From Cryptomeria japonica (taxonomy: Eukaryota; Streptophyta; Pinopsida; Cupressales; Cupressaceae): 64,000 bases of DNA. Made by a program: the position numbers and the translations under genes. Below, one piece after another: positions 34,016-45,393 of this stretch. The DNA is taken from NCBI RefSeq assembly GCF_030272615.1, contig NC_081409.1, positions 649,420,468-649,484,467 on the forward strand, given 5' to 3'. The notes under the pieces were generated by a model. The model ran no database searches, had not been told where the DNA came from, and saw only the letters and a list, made by a program, of their open reading frames with translations. Positions within the stretch are counted from its first letter, which is position 1. Each line of letters opens with the position of its first letter.

Positions 34016-34094
34016 CTCTATATTATCTGGTATTTTTGGTTTGTCTTCTGTAGAAGCATAACCATTTTGATACTTCCCAATTATTCTGTTCATG
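34016..34094 (-). CDS. MADS-box gene exon 2 (79 nt, I domain)
   Basis: A T-rich tract and acceptor GATAAAG precede 34094; donor GTATGG follows 34016. The first base completes the codon split after exon 1 (AG|C, Ser), giving SMNRIIGKYQNGYASTEDK and 8 more residues ending DNIE, in phase 0 with exon 3. The SMxxIIxxYQ opening is typical of the intervening (I) domain that helps determine dimer partners. The length, exactly 79 nt, is a common MIKC exon 2 length. It is embedded in repeat-free DNA 15 kb from exon 3 and 24.7 kb from exon 1. Confidence 0.82.
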
Positions 34095-35680
34095 CTTTAT
34101 CAAAAAAAATCCAGTCACTTAAGTTTCCATAAAATCAATAATAATTGAATAAATTAACACATTTTTCATACCACAAAATTTCTCAAACCATGATCAAATT
34201 TCAGTATGATACTTTAAACAAGATACCATTTATATAATTCTAAGACAAATAGAATGACATTTAATTATAATTGTATTTTATTTCATAAAATAAAATTAAA
34301 AAATAAGATACTATGTGTTACATGAGTGGTCAATTATATATAGGTATATCAAACCTTGCATTATTGCTAGGATTTAAAGTGACTGCAATGGATTGTGTCA
34401 ATGTCATGTGGTATTCCATATATCTCCTAACACTATATTAAAAGTTTGAAATTATCTTGATATATTGCCCTTCCCTAAAATTAATAATAGGATTTGGAGA
34501 CATTATTTAATCTTTTAACAACCTTATCTTGTCTAGAAAACTAAAGAATAATGTTACATATTGTATCAAGCTTGAATGATGCATCTACATGTCTAAATGA
34601 TCATTAGGCTAATAATTAGCTACAATATAAACACATTAAACCTAAGCTCAAGTAAAATTAAACATTATGTAAAACTTTGACTAAAATATTTTATCAATAT
34701 TCAATGATGTATATACTTGTATAAATGATCACTAGGCCAATAGTTGAATATAAAGAGGTATTCAATATAAACTCCAATAAAATTAGACATTACAATAATT
34801 TTACTATATCTTCTCCTAACAAATTCCCTTTGAATTATCTTTGCTAACAAGAACAAACTCCTAAAATCCCTTCTAGAAAATTGATTTGAAATTCCTATGA
34901 GTCCATTGAGTTCTATTTCTTCAACCCTTAAATTGTTCCCTCTGATATATATGGCTCAAACTTTAAGTGGTAGATTTTACATTATGTTTATAAAAATCTT
35001 CCTTTTGTCTTCAAACATATTTATAGCATAACATAAAAAAATCCAAGAAAATAAAAGGTTATGTGACCCTCTATTCCTAATGATGATGTTCAATTATAGC
35101 TCTTTGGAAATGATAACGATGTCACACTTTTCATTTAGAATGAAGTCAAGTTCTCAATTGAAATATAAAAAAGTATCAAATTTTTACAACACTAAGGTTT
35201 GTTGCACACTTCCAACAAGAACATAATTTAAAGACGTGATCAAATTAAAAAAATCATGGCTACCAAATCTAAGCTTTTTGAATTATACAATCTCATTATA
35301 GGTAAGAGCATCTATAATGGCTTTTCAAACATCTATATCTCTTTCCCAAGAGTTTACAGAAATATGGTCTTAGCTATATGATGATCTGAATTTCTATTAG
35401 TGTGATGTAATAAAGCACATCATTTAAACCAAACTTTTTCATGTCCTGTTTCAAAAATATAATGACTAGTTCATTATTATATTGAACCAATGATGTTAAA
35501 GAAGATCACTAAAGTGATTAAAGCCAAGACAAGCTTTCCTATAAATAATTCTACATGGATATGTAATCTTATATTTTCATAACTTCAAACAAGCTTTTCT
35601 CAAAGACGATTATCTATCCTCATTGGACAAAACTTAGTAGCTGGCTAGCTCAACTATAAATTCATTTTTGGATATATATA
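34095..35680. other. MADS intron 1, proximal part; no gene seen
   Basis: AT-rich. Two diverged segments (about 34550-34680 and 34690-34800) share GATGxATxTAC...TAAATGATCA(T/C)TAGGC and look like an old tandem duplication. The rest shows nothing recognisable. Confidence 0.4.
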
Positions 35681-35839
35681 TATACCCAATTTTGATTTCA
35701 TAGTGAAATTGGGGATACCCTACGAATTTTTGGCCTATTTGTGGTTTACTAGCTCTATGCATGCTTTTCAAGATGACTTCGTCATCTCGTGTGTGATCAT
35801 TCTTAGTTTTTATCCCTTTACTTATCCACCTAAGTTCAA

Positions 35840-37390
35840 GGTGTCAATCAGACCTATAAACCTGATTTACACCAATTTTGAACTCTAGGTGCAAATCGGG
35901 TTTCTAGGCCCGAGGTGCACCTCTGTGTCCTTTTTGCGCTAAGGTGCAAATCGGGTTTGTAAACCCGAAATGCTCCTTGACAAGTGCAAATAAGGTTTAC
36001 AAACCCGATTTGCATCTATTTATGGCATTGGAGTTGTAAATTAAAGTCTGATTAGTTCCTCTACATTTTTTGTTTCTAATTTCCATTTTGAGCTAAGCTA
36101 AGTTCGTGGGAGTTTGATTCATCTATGGAGTTCATGGATTTATTTACTCATACCGGGTAAGTCTTCGTATTTTTCCTGGTTTTTCTTCTATGATTTTCCC
36201 TTTGTTTAGCTAGGGTTTTCCAAACCCTATTCCTTGATGGCTTTCAAATTAGTGGTGTTCGGGATTTTCAACCCAAACATTCACTCCTTTCGAACTGCAT
36301 TTCCAAAGTGTTTAGCATCATCAATGGTGATGTTCGGGTTCAGAGGTCCGAGCAGCACCACAAATGTGGTGTTGCTCGGGTCTATAAACCCAAGCATCAC
36401 AATCTTAATATTTTCTTTTTTGTATTACTCTTGCACTTGGTGGAGTTCTTCACAAACCCGCGCTCCACCTCCCTTTGTCATTGTTATGTTGAGTGATGTG
36501 TGGCGGGGCCGTAGGCCCGCCATGCACCTTAAGCCTTTGAGTGGTGCATGGCGAGTCTACGAACCTGACCCGCACCTTGTATCCTTTCCAAGAATGTATG
36601 CAATAATATATAGCAAGTTTGTCAACCCGCCTTACACCAACAATCTTGCCATGGTGTATGGTGGGTTTATAAACCCACCTTACACCAAGTTTTGAGTTCT
36701 TCCTTTTCAAATGTATGGTGGATTTATATCCACCTTACAATTTAATCCACCCATTTTGGTGTTGTTCCAAGCTAGGGTTGTCGTTGCACCAAAAGATCAA
36801 CCTCTCAATGCCCGATACAACCACTAGACATAGAATCCACAGGAGGCTGTTAAACCATGTCGCGAATCCCCACGAGGGATGTTGGCCCACTACCAACAAT
36901 CCCCCTCCCAGTGTCACTCGCCGCAGCCTACGTGATTCGAACCTATGACCAATCTCTGATACCACTTGCTACAAGCTAGGGTTGTCGTTGCATCAAAAGA
37001 TCGACCTGTCAATGCCCGATACAACCACTAGACTTATAGAACCCACAATAGGCTATTAAACCATGTCACGAATCCCTACGAGGGATGCTAACCCACTGCC
37101 AATAGGTGTATGGCGGAACTATAGGTCCGGCTTACACCTTGTTTTGATATGCACTCAATTATTGTGGTTCAGACCTATAGGTCAAACCTACACCTATTCT
37201 TTCTTTTATCTAAGGTGCAGTTTGGAACTATTAACCCGAACTACACCTGTGAACCACACTTTGCCAAATAGAGTAATTGGGCCTATTGACCCAAATTATG
37301 CCAATTGCACACACATAAATAGGGTTCATAGACCAAATTTATTTTTGAAATACCATAATTTAAGTAGGGCTTTTGAAACCCTAATGGCAT
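35840..37390 (+). repeat. Array of about 18 imperfect 34-bp palindromes
   Basis: Units, nearly all 34 bp, lie at 35840, 35888, 35943, 35983, 36251, 36326, 36368, 36439, 36495, 36543, 36605, 36653, 36710, 37105, 37161, 37214, 37269, 37311 and about 37352. The pattern is GGTG + variable 5-6 nt + CGGGTTT.TAAACCCG + complementary 5-6 nt + CACC. Arms covary: for example GGCGGGGCC/GGCCCGCC at 36495 and ATGGTGGGTTTA/TAAACCCACCTTAC at 36653. Starts are mostly 40-75 bp apart. There is no coding frame. A TRIM splits the array between the 13th and 14th units; removing it restores a 48-bp spacing. Confidence 0.85.
36763..37104 (-). mobile_element. TRIM (terminal-repeat retrotransposon in miniature), 342 bp
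   Basis: Minus orientation: 5' LTR 37104-36967 (138 bp), PBS TGGTATCAGAG (36964-36954) 2 nt inside it, 68-bp internal part, purine tract GGGAGGGGGAT, 3' LTR 36898-36763 (136 bp, TGTTGG...GGAACA). A perfect 5-bp target duplication GGTGT flanks it (36758-36762 and 37105-37109). The two LTRs are alike apart from small indels and substitutions; the 5' LTR starts TATTGG, a point change. The element has no coding capacity. Confidence 0.88.
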
Positions 37391-37475
37391 CAAATGCATC
37401 TTGTTCAAGAGTTGTTTAGTTCCAAATAAGCAAAGTGATTGGTGTTTTCCATGTTACAGTGTTGTTACTATAGAA

Positions 37476-39733
37476 ATGACAGAGGCATCCCCAAGTAAGA
37501 AGGCAATGAAGTTTAAGAAGCAAGACCCACATCTATTTTTCTCGCCTTCGTCAGTTTCATCAAAAATAGACCAGATTAGAGACACTAAGATAGGTCATGC
37601 TGACCTAGTTGAGTTTCTTAGGAGAGTTGAGAAGCCTCCTTCATACTGCAAAATGGAGTCCATCATCAATAGTGGTATCCATTCAGTTGTAACTTTCCCC
37701 ATGTCTTCTCAAAATCCAGAATTTGTTATGGCAGCTTCGAGTCACTTTGACCCTATTAGCAAAAGTGTAAAGGACACCACTGGTAAGAAGTTGATCAGAC
37801 TGGATGAAGGCCTGTTACAGCAGAGTCTAAATCTGAGGATGACAGACCCTTGGCATTCAAGAGGGTTATAAGAAAGAAAACAGAGGAAACAAAGGTAGAA
37901 GCTAAAAAGCAACCGGTTAGGAAGGTTACATTCAAAATACCGACACAGAAGCAAGCACCAAAAGTAACCACTTCAGCTGCATCCAGTACTGCAAAGAGGA
38001 AGAAGAAGAATGATACGGGTACAACTATTCAATCTGGTAATGTTCCACCTAAAACTTGTACAGAATTATTAGATGAAATAACTAAGGATGGCATGTTAAA
38101 GAATGAACATTTTTACTATGATTGTTTAGAGGATGATGAACAAAGAGAGGTAAAGGAAGAAGTATTATTATACTTGGATATTTATAAGAAAGACTTGATA
38201 GAAATTGAAAACCAAATACCGGCAGAGTTATATAATATGTTAGATGATAGAAGACTGTCAGCAATGTAAGAAGACAATCATATTAAAATTCAAGAGTTGT
38301 TATCTATTTGTGTTACTATTGCTCCAGAGGAGATGGAAAGGCCACTTGAGGTAGCAGATAGAAAATTCTTTAATAGCAAACATAGAATAACCAGTCTGAT
38401 GCTAGGAAGGGTAAATGAGATAATAAAGGAGACTCAAAAGGCATGGGTTAAGTTCTTTGGAGAGAATAGAGGTTTCTTAACTTCACCGGAATCAAAGACA
38501 AACACTGCAGACACCCCGGTTAAAGGAAAAGGAAAGGGGATTATGGGTACTTCACCCTCAATTTTGAAAAACGTTAAGATAGTGGAAATCAAGCCCTCGG
38601 TAGATACAAATGTACAAATAGATGTTGAGATGCCGGCTAATACAAAGAGTGAAAAGGTTGTTGATGTACATGATACTAATATTGAGGATAACAGTCCTCC
38701 AAATATAAATGTACAGGTTAAGGTTACAGTTCCTATAGGGGAACCGACAGTTACAAAGACTGCACCAAGTGGCGAAGCCACTGGTGCAAGTGAGGAAGCT
38801 ACAAAGAACAAATCATCAGAGGAGAAGAAAGGGGAATCCAACAGGGAACCGGTAGTAGGTCCATCATTGTTGGCAATTAACACCTTGCAAGTTGTAAAGA
38901 AAAACATTACAGAGATGAGTCCTACTGAACTCATGATGATGGCAACGCAAAAATTAATAAAGGAGGGATCTACAGATAAAGAGATTATTGATCAATCAAT
39001 CACTGTTTTACACAAACTAGTCACAAAGTGCAAGATTGATAATGAAGCAAGCCCATTCTGCAAGCTTAAGACAATTACTGAGCACATTTCAAAGGATTTT
39101 CAATCCTTACAACAGATTTCAAACCGATAAGCACTAGAGAGGTTCACTCAAGCTAAAAGAGTTGTATTTGATCAAGTGATTGAATCTGAGAAGAAGAAGA
39201 CTGATCAAATCTTGAAACTGATAGGTAATTCTTTGAAGAAATGTACAAATATTCATAGGGTATGTTGTAACACAAATATACTTACAGTTAATGTGGATAA
39301 GAAGATAAAATAATTTTAGGAGAAAATTGCAAATATAGCTAATTCTTTTGATGGATTGACGTCATTGACTACATCCATTGATGGTCAAATTTTGATTTTG
39401 GAAGCCCAAATTTTTGTTCTTGAGAAGGAAAGAGACAAAATCATAAGAAGAGCCAGAAGTCTGAGAGGCTTGGTGAGTCCCCGGTTGGATTCACTCAGTG
39501 TACATAAGAAAGAATGTATGGATATAGTTGGAAAGCCCACACCAGCAAAGGAAAGTGAGAAAGAGTCATTTGCACATATATTAAGTGTACTTGTATCTAT
39601 TTTCAGCACTTTCAAAGCTGGTTGGGATACTTATCTTGAGCTATTGGAGAAAGTTTATCTGGAAATTTTAAAATTGTTAAGCTTCAGTAAGATTATTTTG
39701 GGATATTCATTGTACAGTTTCTTTTGGATCTGA
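37476..39733 (+). pseudogene. aORF, longest plus-strand copy (about 750 codons)
   Basis: The first frame (ATG 37476 to 37870) has a basic start (SPSKKAMKFKKQDPH), then IRDTKIGHADLVEFLRRVE and the GKKLIRLDEGLL motif seen in the minus-strand copy at 16183-14972. At about 37850 the frame shifts and stays in one frame to 39733, interrupted by stops at 38267, 39128, 39311 and 39317. This part is Lys/Thr/Glu-rich with a KRKKKND cluster, then helices and a C-terminal PRLDSL motif shared with 25874-26482. Compared with the minus-strand copy, a block after LIRLDEG seems deleted. It is followed by two G-rich tracts and an LTR. It has no gag, RT, integrase or transposase motif, and its function is unknown. 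Confidence 0.6.
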
Positions 39734-39952
39734 GATTCCTTTTAGAATTTTTGATGGCATTAATGTCAAAGGGGGAGTGATATAGATGTGAAAAAGAATA
39801 GGAGTTGTATACATTAGAGGGAGATATGGAGATATGGAGATATGGGAGTCTGGAGTATTTTGCATTAATGAATATTCAGCTCAAGGGGAGCAAGCAAGAT
39901 GAAACCGACAGATGAAACCTTCAACATTTTTCACATGAGTGTTGCCATCATT

Positions 39953-39967
39953 GCCAAAGGGGGAGAT
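39953..39967 (+). other. Polypurine tract of the aORF element
   Basis: CCAAAGGGGGAGAT directly precedes the LTR start TGTTGG, matching 28024-28036. Confidence 0.7.
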
Positions 39968-40360
39968 TGTTGGCAATTGGCACTCAATTGGTTGGTTTCA
40001 TTATGTTGTCATTGATACCAACATGGTATTTTGTTTCGACTTCATGTTTTGGTTCAGTTGTGTACCGGCAAGCACTTCACAGACACTACACCGGCACCGG
40101 CACCGACAGGATAGAAGGATTTCTTTGGTTACCGGCAATGCAGGCCGACATGGTTTAGAAAAAGGTTATCGGTATTGGAGGTCGACATTGGCAATTGTTT
40201 TTGATATTCATGCATTTATGTTATCTAGCCAACATGTAATTTGATATTGTAATAATCCTTGTAAGCCGACATAAGGCATGATAAATTGTATAGGGCATAT
40301 AGGTCAGTTGGATTAGATCATTCTGATATCGACATAGGTCGGTTGGATTAGATCATCCCT
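39968..40360 (+). mobile_element. 3' LTR (truncated) of the aORF element
   Basis: Begins TGTTGGCAATTGGCACTC and includes the family TTGTCATTGATxxCAAC block. It ends without U5, at about 40360, where a second aORF fragment begins. A GGTCGGTTGGATTAGATCAT repeat of about 38 bp occurs twice near the end (40300-40365). Confidence 0.6.
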
Positions 40361-40587
40361 TGAAAATCCTTCTAGTGTTGTTACTACAATATCACCCATT
40401 GTGACTCCTACCGCTCAGGAATTTATGATTCCCTCTCAAGCTTTACCCACAGGTGATGATGATGATTTCTCCTTGCTGCCATGGTTATTCTCTAATGCTT
40501 CAAAGAGGAAGAAACAAGTCGTTTCTCCTAATGATTTTGATCTCAATCAGCTTGTCCGTCCTAAGCCCAAGATCACAAAGAAATAAG
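40361..40587 (+). pseudogene. aORF fragment, copy 4a (basic-cluster segment)
   Basis: Open translation ending in LLPWLFSNASKRKKQVV, then DFDLNQLVRPKPKITKK and a stop. It matches LPPWLSSFTPKRKK and the following basic stretch in the minus-strand aORF (13709-14179). The next piece of the same protein lies at 43183-43530, beyond two LTRs, so this copy appears to have been split by insertion. Confidence 0.55.
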
Positions 40588-42082
40588 TGTTGGCATAACT
40601 GATGAAGATAATGATGGAGAGATTATTGGCATATGGAGATGATGATGAGATGAGAAGACGACCAGTAAAATTATTGTTGGCATAACTTGTAAAGTTGATG
40701 GAGATTGTTGGCTAGATGATGATGATATAGTTGTAAGTTGTTTGATGACTTTATTTGTATTGTCATTGATGGCAACCATGTTTGTTGAGTCATCTAAGAC
40801 ATCTCGACCTATCGGTATAGCCTAACCGGTAGACGAATGTGTTAGACAACAAAACTGCTAAGTTATTGTAAACAAAGTAAACATGAACAGTGTGATGATC
40901 AAGACACCGGTACGGATGATCTGTGAAGAGTTAGACGTTGCGGTTTGGAACATATGTTTATGACATTGGCTTGAGTCTGTGATTGCAACCGCATCAACAA
41001 ATTCAATATATTGAGTAAGTTATGATTGACTATCATAAACTTTGTGAAGGAGAATGTATACCGGTAACAGATCTTTAACCGGTAATGATTTTTGGTTTGG
41101 CAGTGGATCTTATCATGTTCATAACTTAGTGATTACATGTCAGAATCCATGTGTAGTGATAAGATGGTGTTTGAGCATGTACAAGGATCGAATTTCTTGG
41201 GAAACAATAAAGTGCTTAGTAGAATGTGACAAGGGTTTGATTGCTTATCAAATCAATGTGTGGTGATGTGCTGTGATCATTCAATGGTGGAAACTCTCTA
41301 GAAATTTGTTGTAATGATCTGCAATGATCAGTAATAATATGTAATGTAAATTCATTGTATTTTGAATGTAGTTAGGGTTATGTAGCCAACCTTACTAAAA
41401 AATATATTTAGGGTTAGTTAGAGAAGAGACTGTGTGTCAGTGATTTGAGGTGGTGTTGCCGAACCAGATTGAAGTGTCTGTATGTGTGTAGAAGAGGTTG
41501 AGCTGAGATTGAAGGATCTATACTAGCAAGCAAGGAAGTGCTGTGATAAAATCATTTGCCCTATTTTTCCCTAACAGTTACAGCAGTTTGAAATCCCTTA
41601 ATTGGGTAGATCCTAACAGGTCTTATGTTGTAAATCCCTTCACCGGGTGGCTCATTAGCTTGAGTTTAAAATCCTCTAACAAGGTTATTCCTAACAGGGC
41701 TGAGGTAAATCCCTTAACCAAGTGACTCCTAATAGGGTATGCTCTTAACCGGGCATATCGTAAAGCTCCTAACCAAGCTAGGCCTTTAACCGGGTGCATT
41801 TCGAAAGAGTGCAAATATTTTGTGGGTGTTAATTCCCATCGTGGTTTTTCCCTTTTGGGTTTCTACGTGAAAAATCTTTGTGTTCATATGGTAGTTGCAT
41901 TATTGGTTTGAGCATTTTTACTATGTTTGCATGTTGATGAACACTTGAGTGAATGGTTTGGTAAATCTGCTAACCAGAATGTTTGAGTAGCTACCGGTAC
42001 AGTTTTTTGAAATATTGCAGAATTATTTTACTACTGATTCACCCCCCCCCCTCTCAGAAGTAACCGAATCCTCATAATAACA
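40588..42082 (+). mobile_element. LTR with initiator-Met-family U5 (first of two adjacent)
   Basis: Begins TGTTGGCATAACTG and has three more TTGGCxxA motifs in the first 130 bp, suggesting local expansion. U5 has ATCGTGGTTTTTCCC, GGGTTTCTACGTGAAAAATC and ATTCACCCCCCCCCCTCTCAG-like sequence (42038-42057). The end is placed at AATAACA; uncertain by about 20 bp. No PBS follows it. Confidence 0.6.
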
Positions 42083-43182
42083 ATAAGTATGCTGAAATTC
42101 TTGGTATTATGGATGACTTCGTCATGTGTTGCATTAGTTTTGTCATTGATGTCAACACTTATCTTTCTAGAGGTCTAAATTGTTGATTTGACACTTTGGT
42201 TATATTGATTTGATGTTGAACCGGCACATTGTGGTCCCGGTATGGATATTGGCTTATGCATAGTCACCGGTAGCTCAAGAAGTTGATGATGACTTGTTAT
42301 CATCTGGAGATAATTTGGTTATGTCGAAGACATGGATTAAATGTTTACATTTGGTGTTTTTCTTATTGGACTAATCGGGTTGACATATCTGCCTTAACCA
42401 GCAGATAGGTCTAGGTTATGGACCGGTACAAAATATCATGTTCCAGATCAGCACGACACGTTTTGGAAATGGTTTATTGATTGGATAATGTGTAAATGTA
42501 TTAAGACCAACATATTGTATTACATCAAGACTTATTTTATAAATGTAATATCTTTAGGGAGCCAACCTAATCATGAGGTCTTAGGTTTTGTATAAATAAT
42601 TGTAAGATGTATGAGTGTGTGTGAATATTGAATATCATTATGAAAAGCAAAAAATAAGCAGATCCTTGTGCGAATCACGCAGATATTATCTGAAGGTTGA
42701 AGGAAAGGTTATGAAGGTGTTCAGCACTCATGGTCAGAGCTTAAACCGGTACTAAATCCAGCATTGCAGATGCTATACTGAAGCAGTACATTGTTATTGG
42801 ATTTAACCATCCAATTGTAGTCAGTGTGACTCCTATTTTGTGATTGAGTAGTGAGCTCTAGGCAATTGGCCTTTCTGCATCTGCAGACCCCTTATTGTAT
42901 TCACTTACTATCTGCAGTAGTATCATCTGATTGTGGGTAAGTTTTCCCACCGTGGTTTTTCCCCTTACAGGGTTTCCACGTCAAAATCTTTTTGTCAAGT
43001 GTTGTTGATGTGTTTTGCTTTTTGTTTCATGCATTAAGTTATACAGGTATTAATATAACTGTTAATCTATTTTTCCAGAATTGAGTTTTAAGTTGGAATA
43101 ATTAGTTTTGGGTTATAATTTATTGACAACTGATTCACCCCCCCCCCCCCCCCCTCTCAGTTGTCCTTCCCGGTTCCTAACA
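42083..43182 (+). mobile_element. LTR with 17-C run (second of two adjacent)
   Basis: Contains the TTGTCATTGATGTCAACAC block near 42140 and U5 landmarks ACCGTGGTTTTTCCCC, GGGTTTCCACGTCAAAATC and TTCAC followed by 17 C's (43138-43154), then CTCTCAG, ending CCTAACA at 43182. Its 5' start was not recognised. The next base begins an aORF fragment. Confidence 0.6.
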
Positions 43183-43521
43183 AAAATTGCCATTCTACCC
43201 CTTGATAAAGATATTGATCGGATTCAAAAATCAAATTACATCATTAACAGGATTGAATTGGGCAAACAGACTCATGATTCAACTTGAGGGGACATTCAAT
43301 CAGCTTTAGATGTTGTTGTTGCTACGTATGATGAAGACAAGGTTAAAAAGGATAAGTTCAAAGCACAGGTTGAGCAGCTTACCATTGTACTAATCAAGGT
43401 GACCAAGTCTTCAGAAGCCATTAAACCAGTTACTTAATCACTAGATGAACAAGTTATGAAAAGGGTCAAGCAAGCAATATCACAAAGTAGAGCAATGGGA
43501 GAATGGATGGACAACTTGAAG
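43183..43521 (+). pseudogene. aORF fragment, copy 4b (coiled-coil segment)
   Basis: Translation contains YIINRIELGKQTHDST, then a coil, then SLDEQVMKRVKQAISQSRAM and GEWMDNLKQ. The minus-strand aORF has RVTRIELGKQTHEVV, then a coil, then SFDSQESIRG and LDSWVDQLHD in the same order. Two stops occur (near 43288 and 43436). From 43456 the frame is open and runs without a break into chromovirus RNase H at about 43522. Confidence 0.6.
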
Positions 43522-44583
43522 CAAAAAGTGACTGAGCAGCCTGTCATAACTTTACCGGATTATAATAAAGTATTTCAAGTGGATTGTAATGCAAGTGGAA
43601 CAGCAATAGGAGCAGTCTTGAGTCAGGAAGGGAGAGCAGTAGCCTATTTCAGTGAGAAATTGAATGATGCACGGCGGAGATGTTCAATGTATGATCAGGA
43701 ATTTTATGCCATAGTTCAAGCCTTGAAGAAGTGGAGACATTACATGTTGCCTAAGGAGTTTGTGTTGTATACAGATCATCAAGCTTTGCAGTATTTGAAC
43801 AGTCAGAGTAAGTTGAATCAGAGACATATTAGATGGATAAAAGTCTTGCAGAGTTACACCTTTGTGTTGAAGCATATAAGTGGAAAATCTAACAAAGTTG
43901 CTGATGCATTGAGTAGGAGAAGGAATTTGCTGACAGAGATGAGAGTGACAGTATTAGGATTTGAAGAATTGAAGACGTTGTATGATGATGACCCGGATTT
44001 TGCAGAACCTTGGAAAGCATGTAGAGAACCAGTTATGGTAGATAGAAGCAAGTGGTTGGATTACTTCATTCAGGATGAGATTTTATTCATAGGAGTTCAG
44101 TTGTGCATACCGAAGAATTATGCGAGGGAGAATCTGATAAAGGAGAAACATAGTGGAGGATTAGCTGGACATTTTGGCATTGACCAAACAATAGCATTGG
44201 TGAGTGAGAAGTACTTTTGGCCCCAGATTCGTAAGGATGTTAAGAGATATGTGCAAAGTTGTAGATTTTGTCAAGTTGCAAAGGGTAGTAGTCAGAATGT
44301 GGTATTGTATATACCTTTGACAGTACATGTAAGACCTTGGGAGGATATAAGCGTGGATGTTGCACTTGGATTGTCTAAAACACCAAGAGGGAATGATTCT
44401 ATATTTGTGGTAGTGGATAGATTCTCGAAGATGGCTCATTTCATACCTTGTAAGAATACATCAAATGCATTGCATGTCGCAAACTTATTTTTCAAGGAAG
44501 TAGTGAGATTGCATGGATTAACTAAGAGCATAGTTTCAAACAGAGACACTAAGTTTATTGGCTATTTTGGGAGAACACTTTGA
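43522..44583 (+). pseudogene. Chromovirus RNase H and integrase (plus-strand copy)
   Basis: The frame shared with the aORF fragment continues TEQPVITLPDYNKVFQVDC and shows the full gypsy RNase H (ASGTAIGAVL, YDQEFYAIVQALKKW, YTDHQAL, KSNKVADALSRRRN). The integrase follows: HHCC module (GGLAGHFG, YFWPQIRKDV, CRFCQVAKG), core VDVALGLSKT with the first Asp, [14 protein letters not shown], and VSNRDTKF with Asn at the second acid. It stops at 44583 (TGA). After this, QTDGQIEVVNRK at about 44630 retains the Glu region in another frame. RT and everything upstream are missing. Confidence 0.88.
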
Positions 44584-45359
44584 AAGAAGATGAAGACAAA
44601 TTTGAAGTTCAGTTTTACTTTTCACGCACAGACTGATGGACAGATAGAAGTAGTTAACCGGAAGCTGGGATTTGATCCTTCCACAAGCAAAGTCTGCCTA
44701 CAATAATTCAGTAAATAGGAGTACCGGAAGAACACCTTTTGAGATTGTTACCGAAGTGCATCCTAGAGGTATATCAAAATTGAGATGTTAGCAGTGAAGA
44801 CCGAAGAAGTTCAGAAGCAGAAGACTTTGCAGATTACATGGCAGCCTTGCATATTCAGGTTAAGAAGCATTTGGAAGACATGAACAACAAATACAAGGAG
44901 AAGGCAGATGAGAAGAGCGGACATAAGGAATTTGAAGTTGGCGACAAAGTGATGGTATATCTGAGAAAAGAGAGATTCCCAGTTGGAACTTATAACAAAT
45001 TGCAGATGAAAAAATTTGGACCTTGCAGGATTTTGAGGAAGTTCAATTCTGGAAATGCATATGAAGTGGAGTTGCCGGATAATTTGAGTATTTCACCTGT
45101 GTTTAACATTGTAGATATTCATGAGTATCATGAACCAGAATTCAGTGAGGACAGTATTGCAGACTTGGAGAAACGGTTTCCCCACAAGGAACCGGATCAG
45201 ATTGAAGAAATTTTGGAAAGTAGGATTGGGTGTAGTACCCAAAGCAATCAGTATAAGGAGTATCCTGTGAAGTGGAAAGACAAACCAGTTGAAGATTCAT
45301 CTTCGATTTATTTGGCAGAGGTAAACCGCCTTGGTTTTCCTCTAACCCCAACAAAGTGA
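44584..45359 (+). pseudogene. Chromovirus integrase C-terminus and chromodomain
   Basis: 44584-44837 is degenerate integrase core with frameshifts. From 44838 a 173-codon open frame carries EFEVGDKVMVYLRKERFPVG, KFGPCRILRKF, VSPVFNI-like SISPVFNIVDIHEYH, and a chromodomain QIEEILESRIG then YKEYPVKWKDKPVEDSS, where the usual Trp of the last helix region is lost (SSIY for SSWI). It ends 34 nt before the LTR start at 45394. Confidence 0.87.
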
Positions 45360-45393
45360 GAGGCTCATTTTTTCAATAACCCCAAATGTCTGA

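Noticed and set aside
36735-36965. Minus-strand 76-codon frame
   Set aside because: Covers the TRIM 3' LTR and interior, which are non-coding.
36925-36970. tRNA-like B box (GGTTCGAATC) suggesting a SINE
   Set aside because: The paired 136/138-bp terminal repeats, PBS, purine tract and GGTGT target duplication fit a TRIM better; no matching A box was found.
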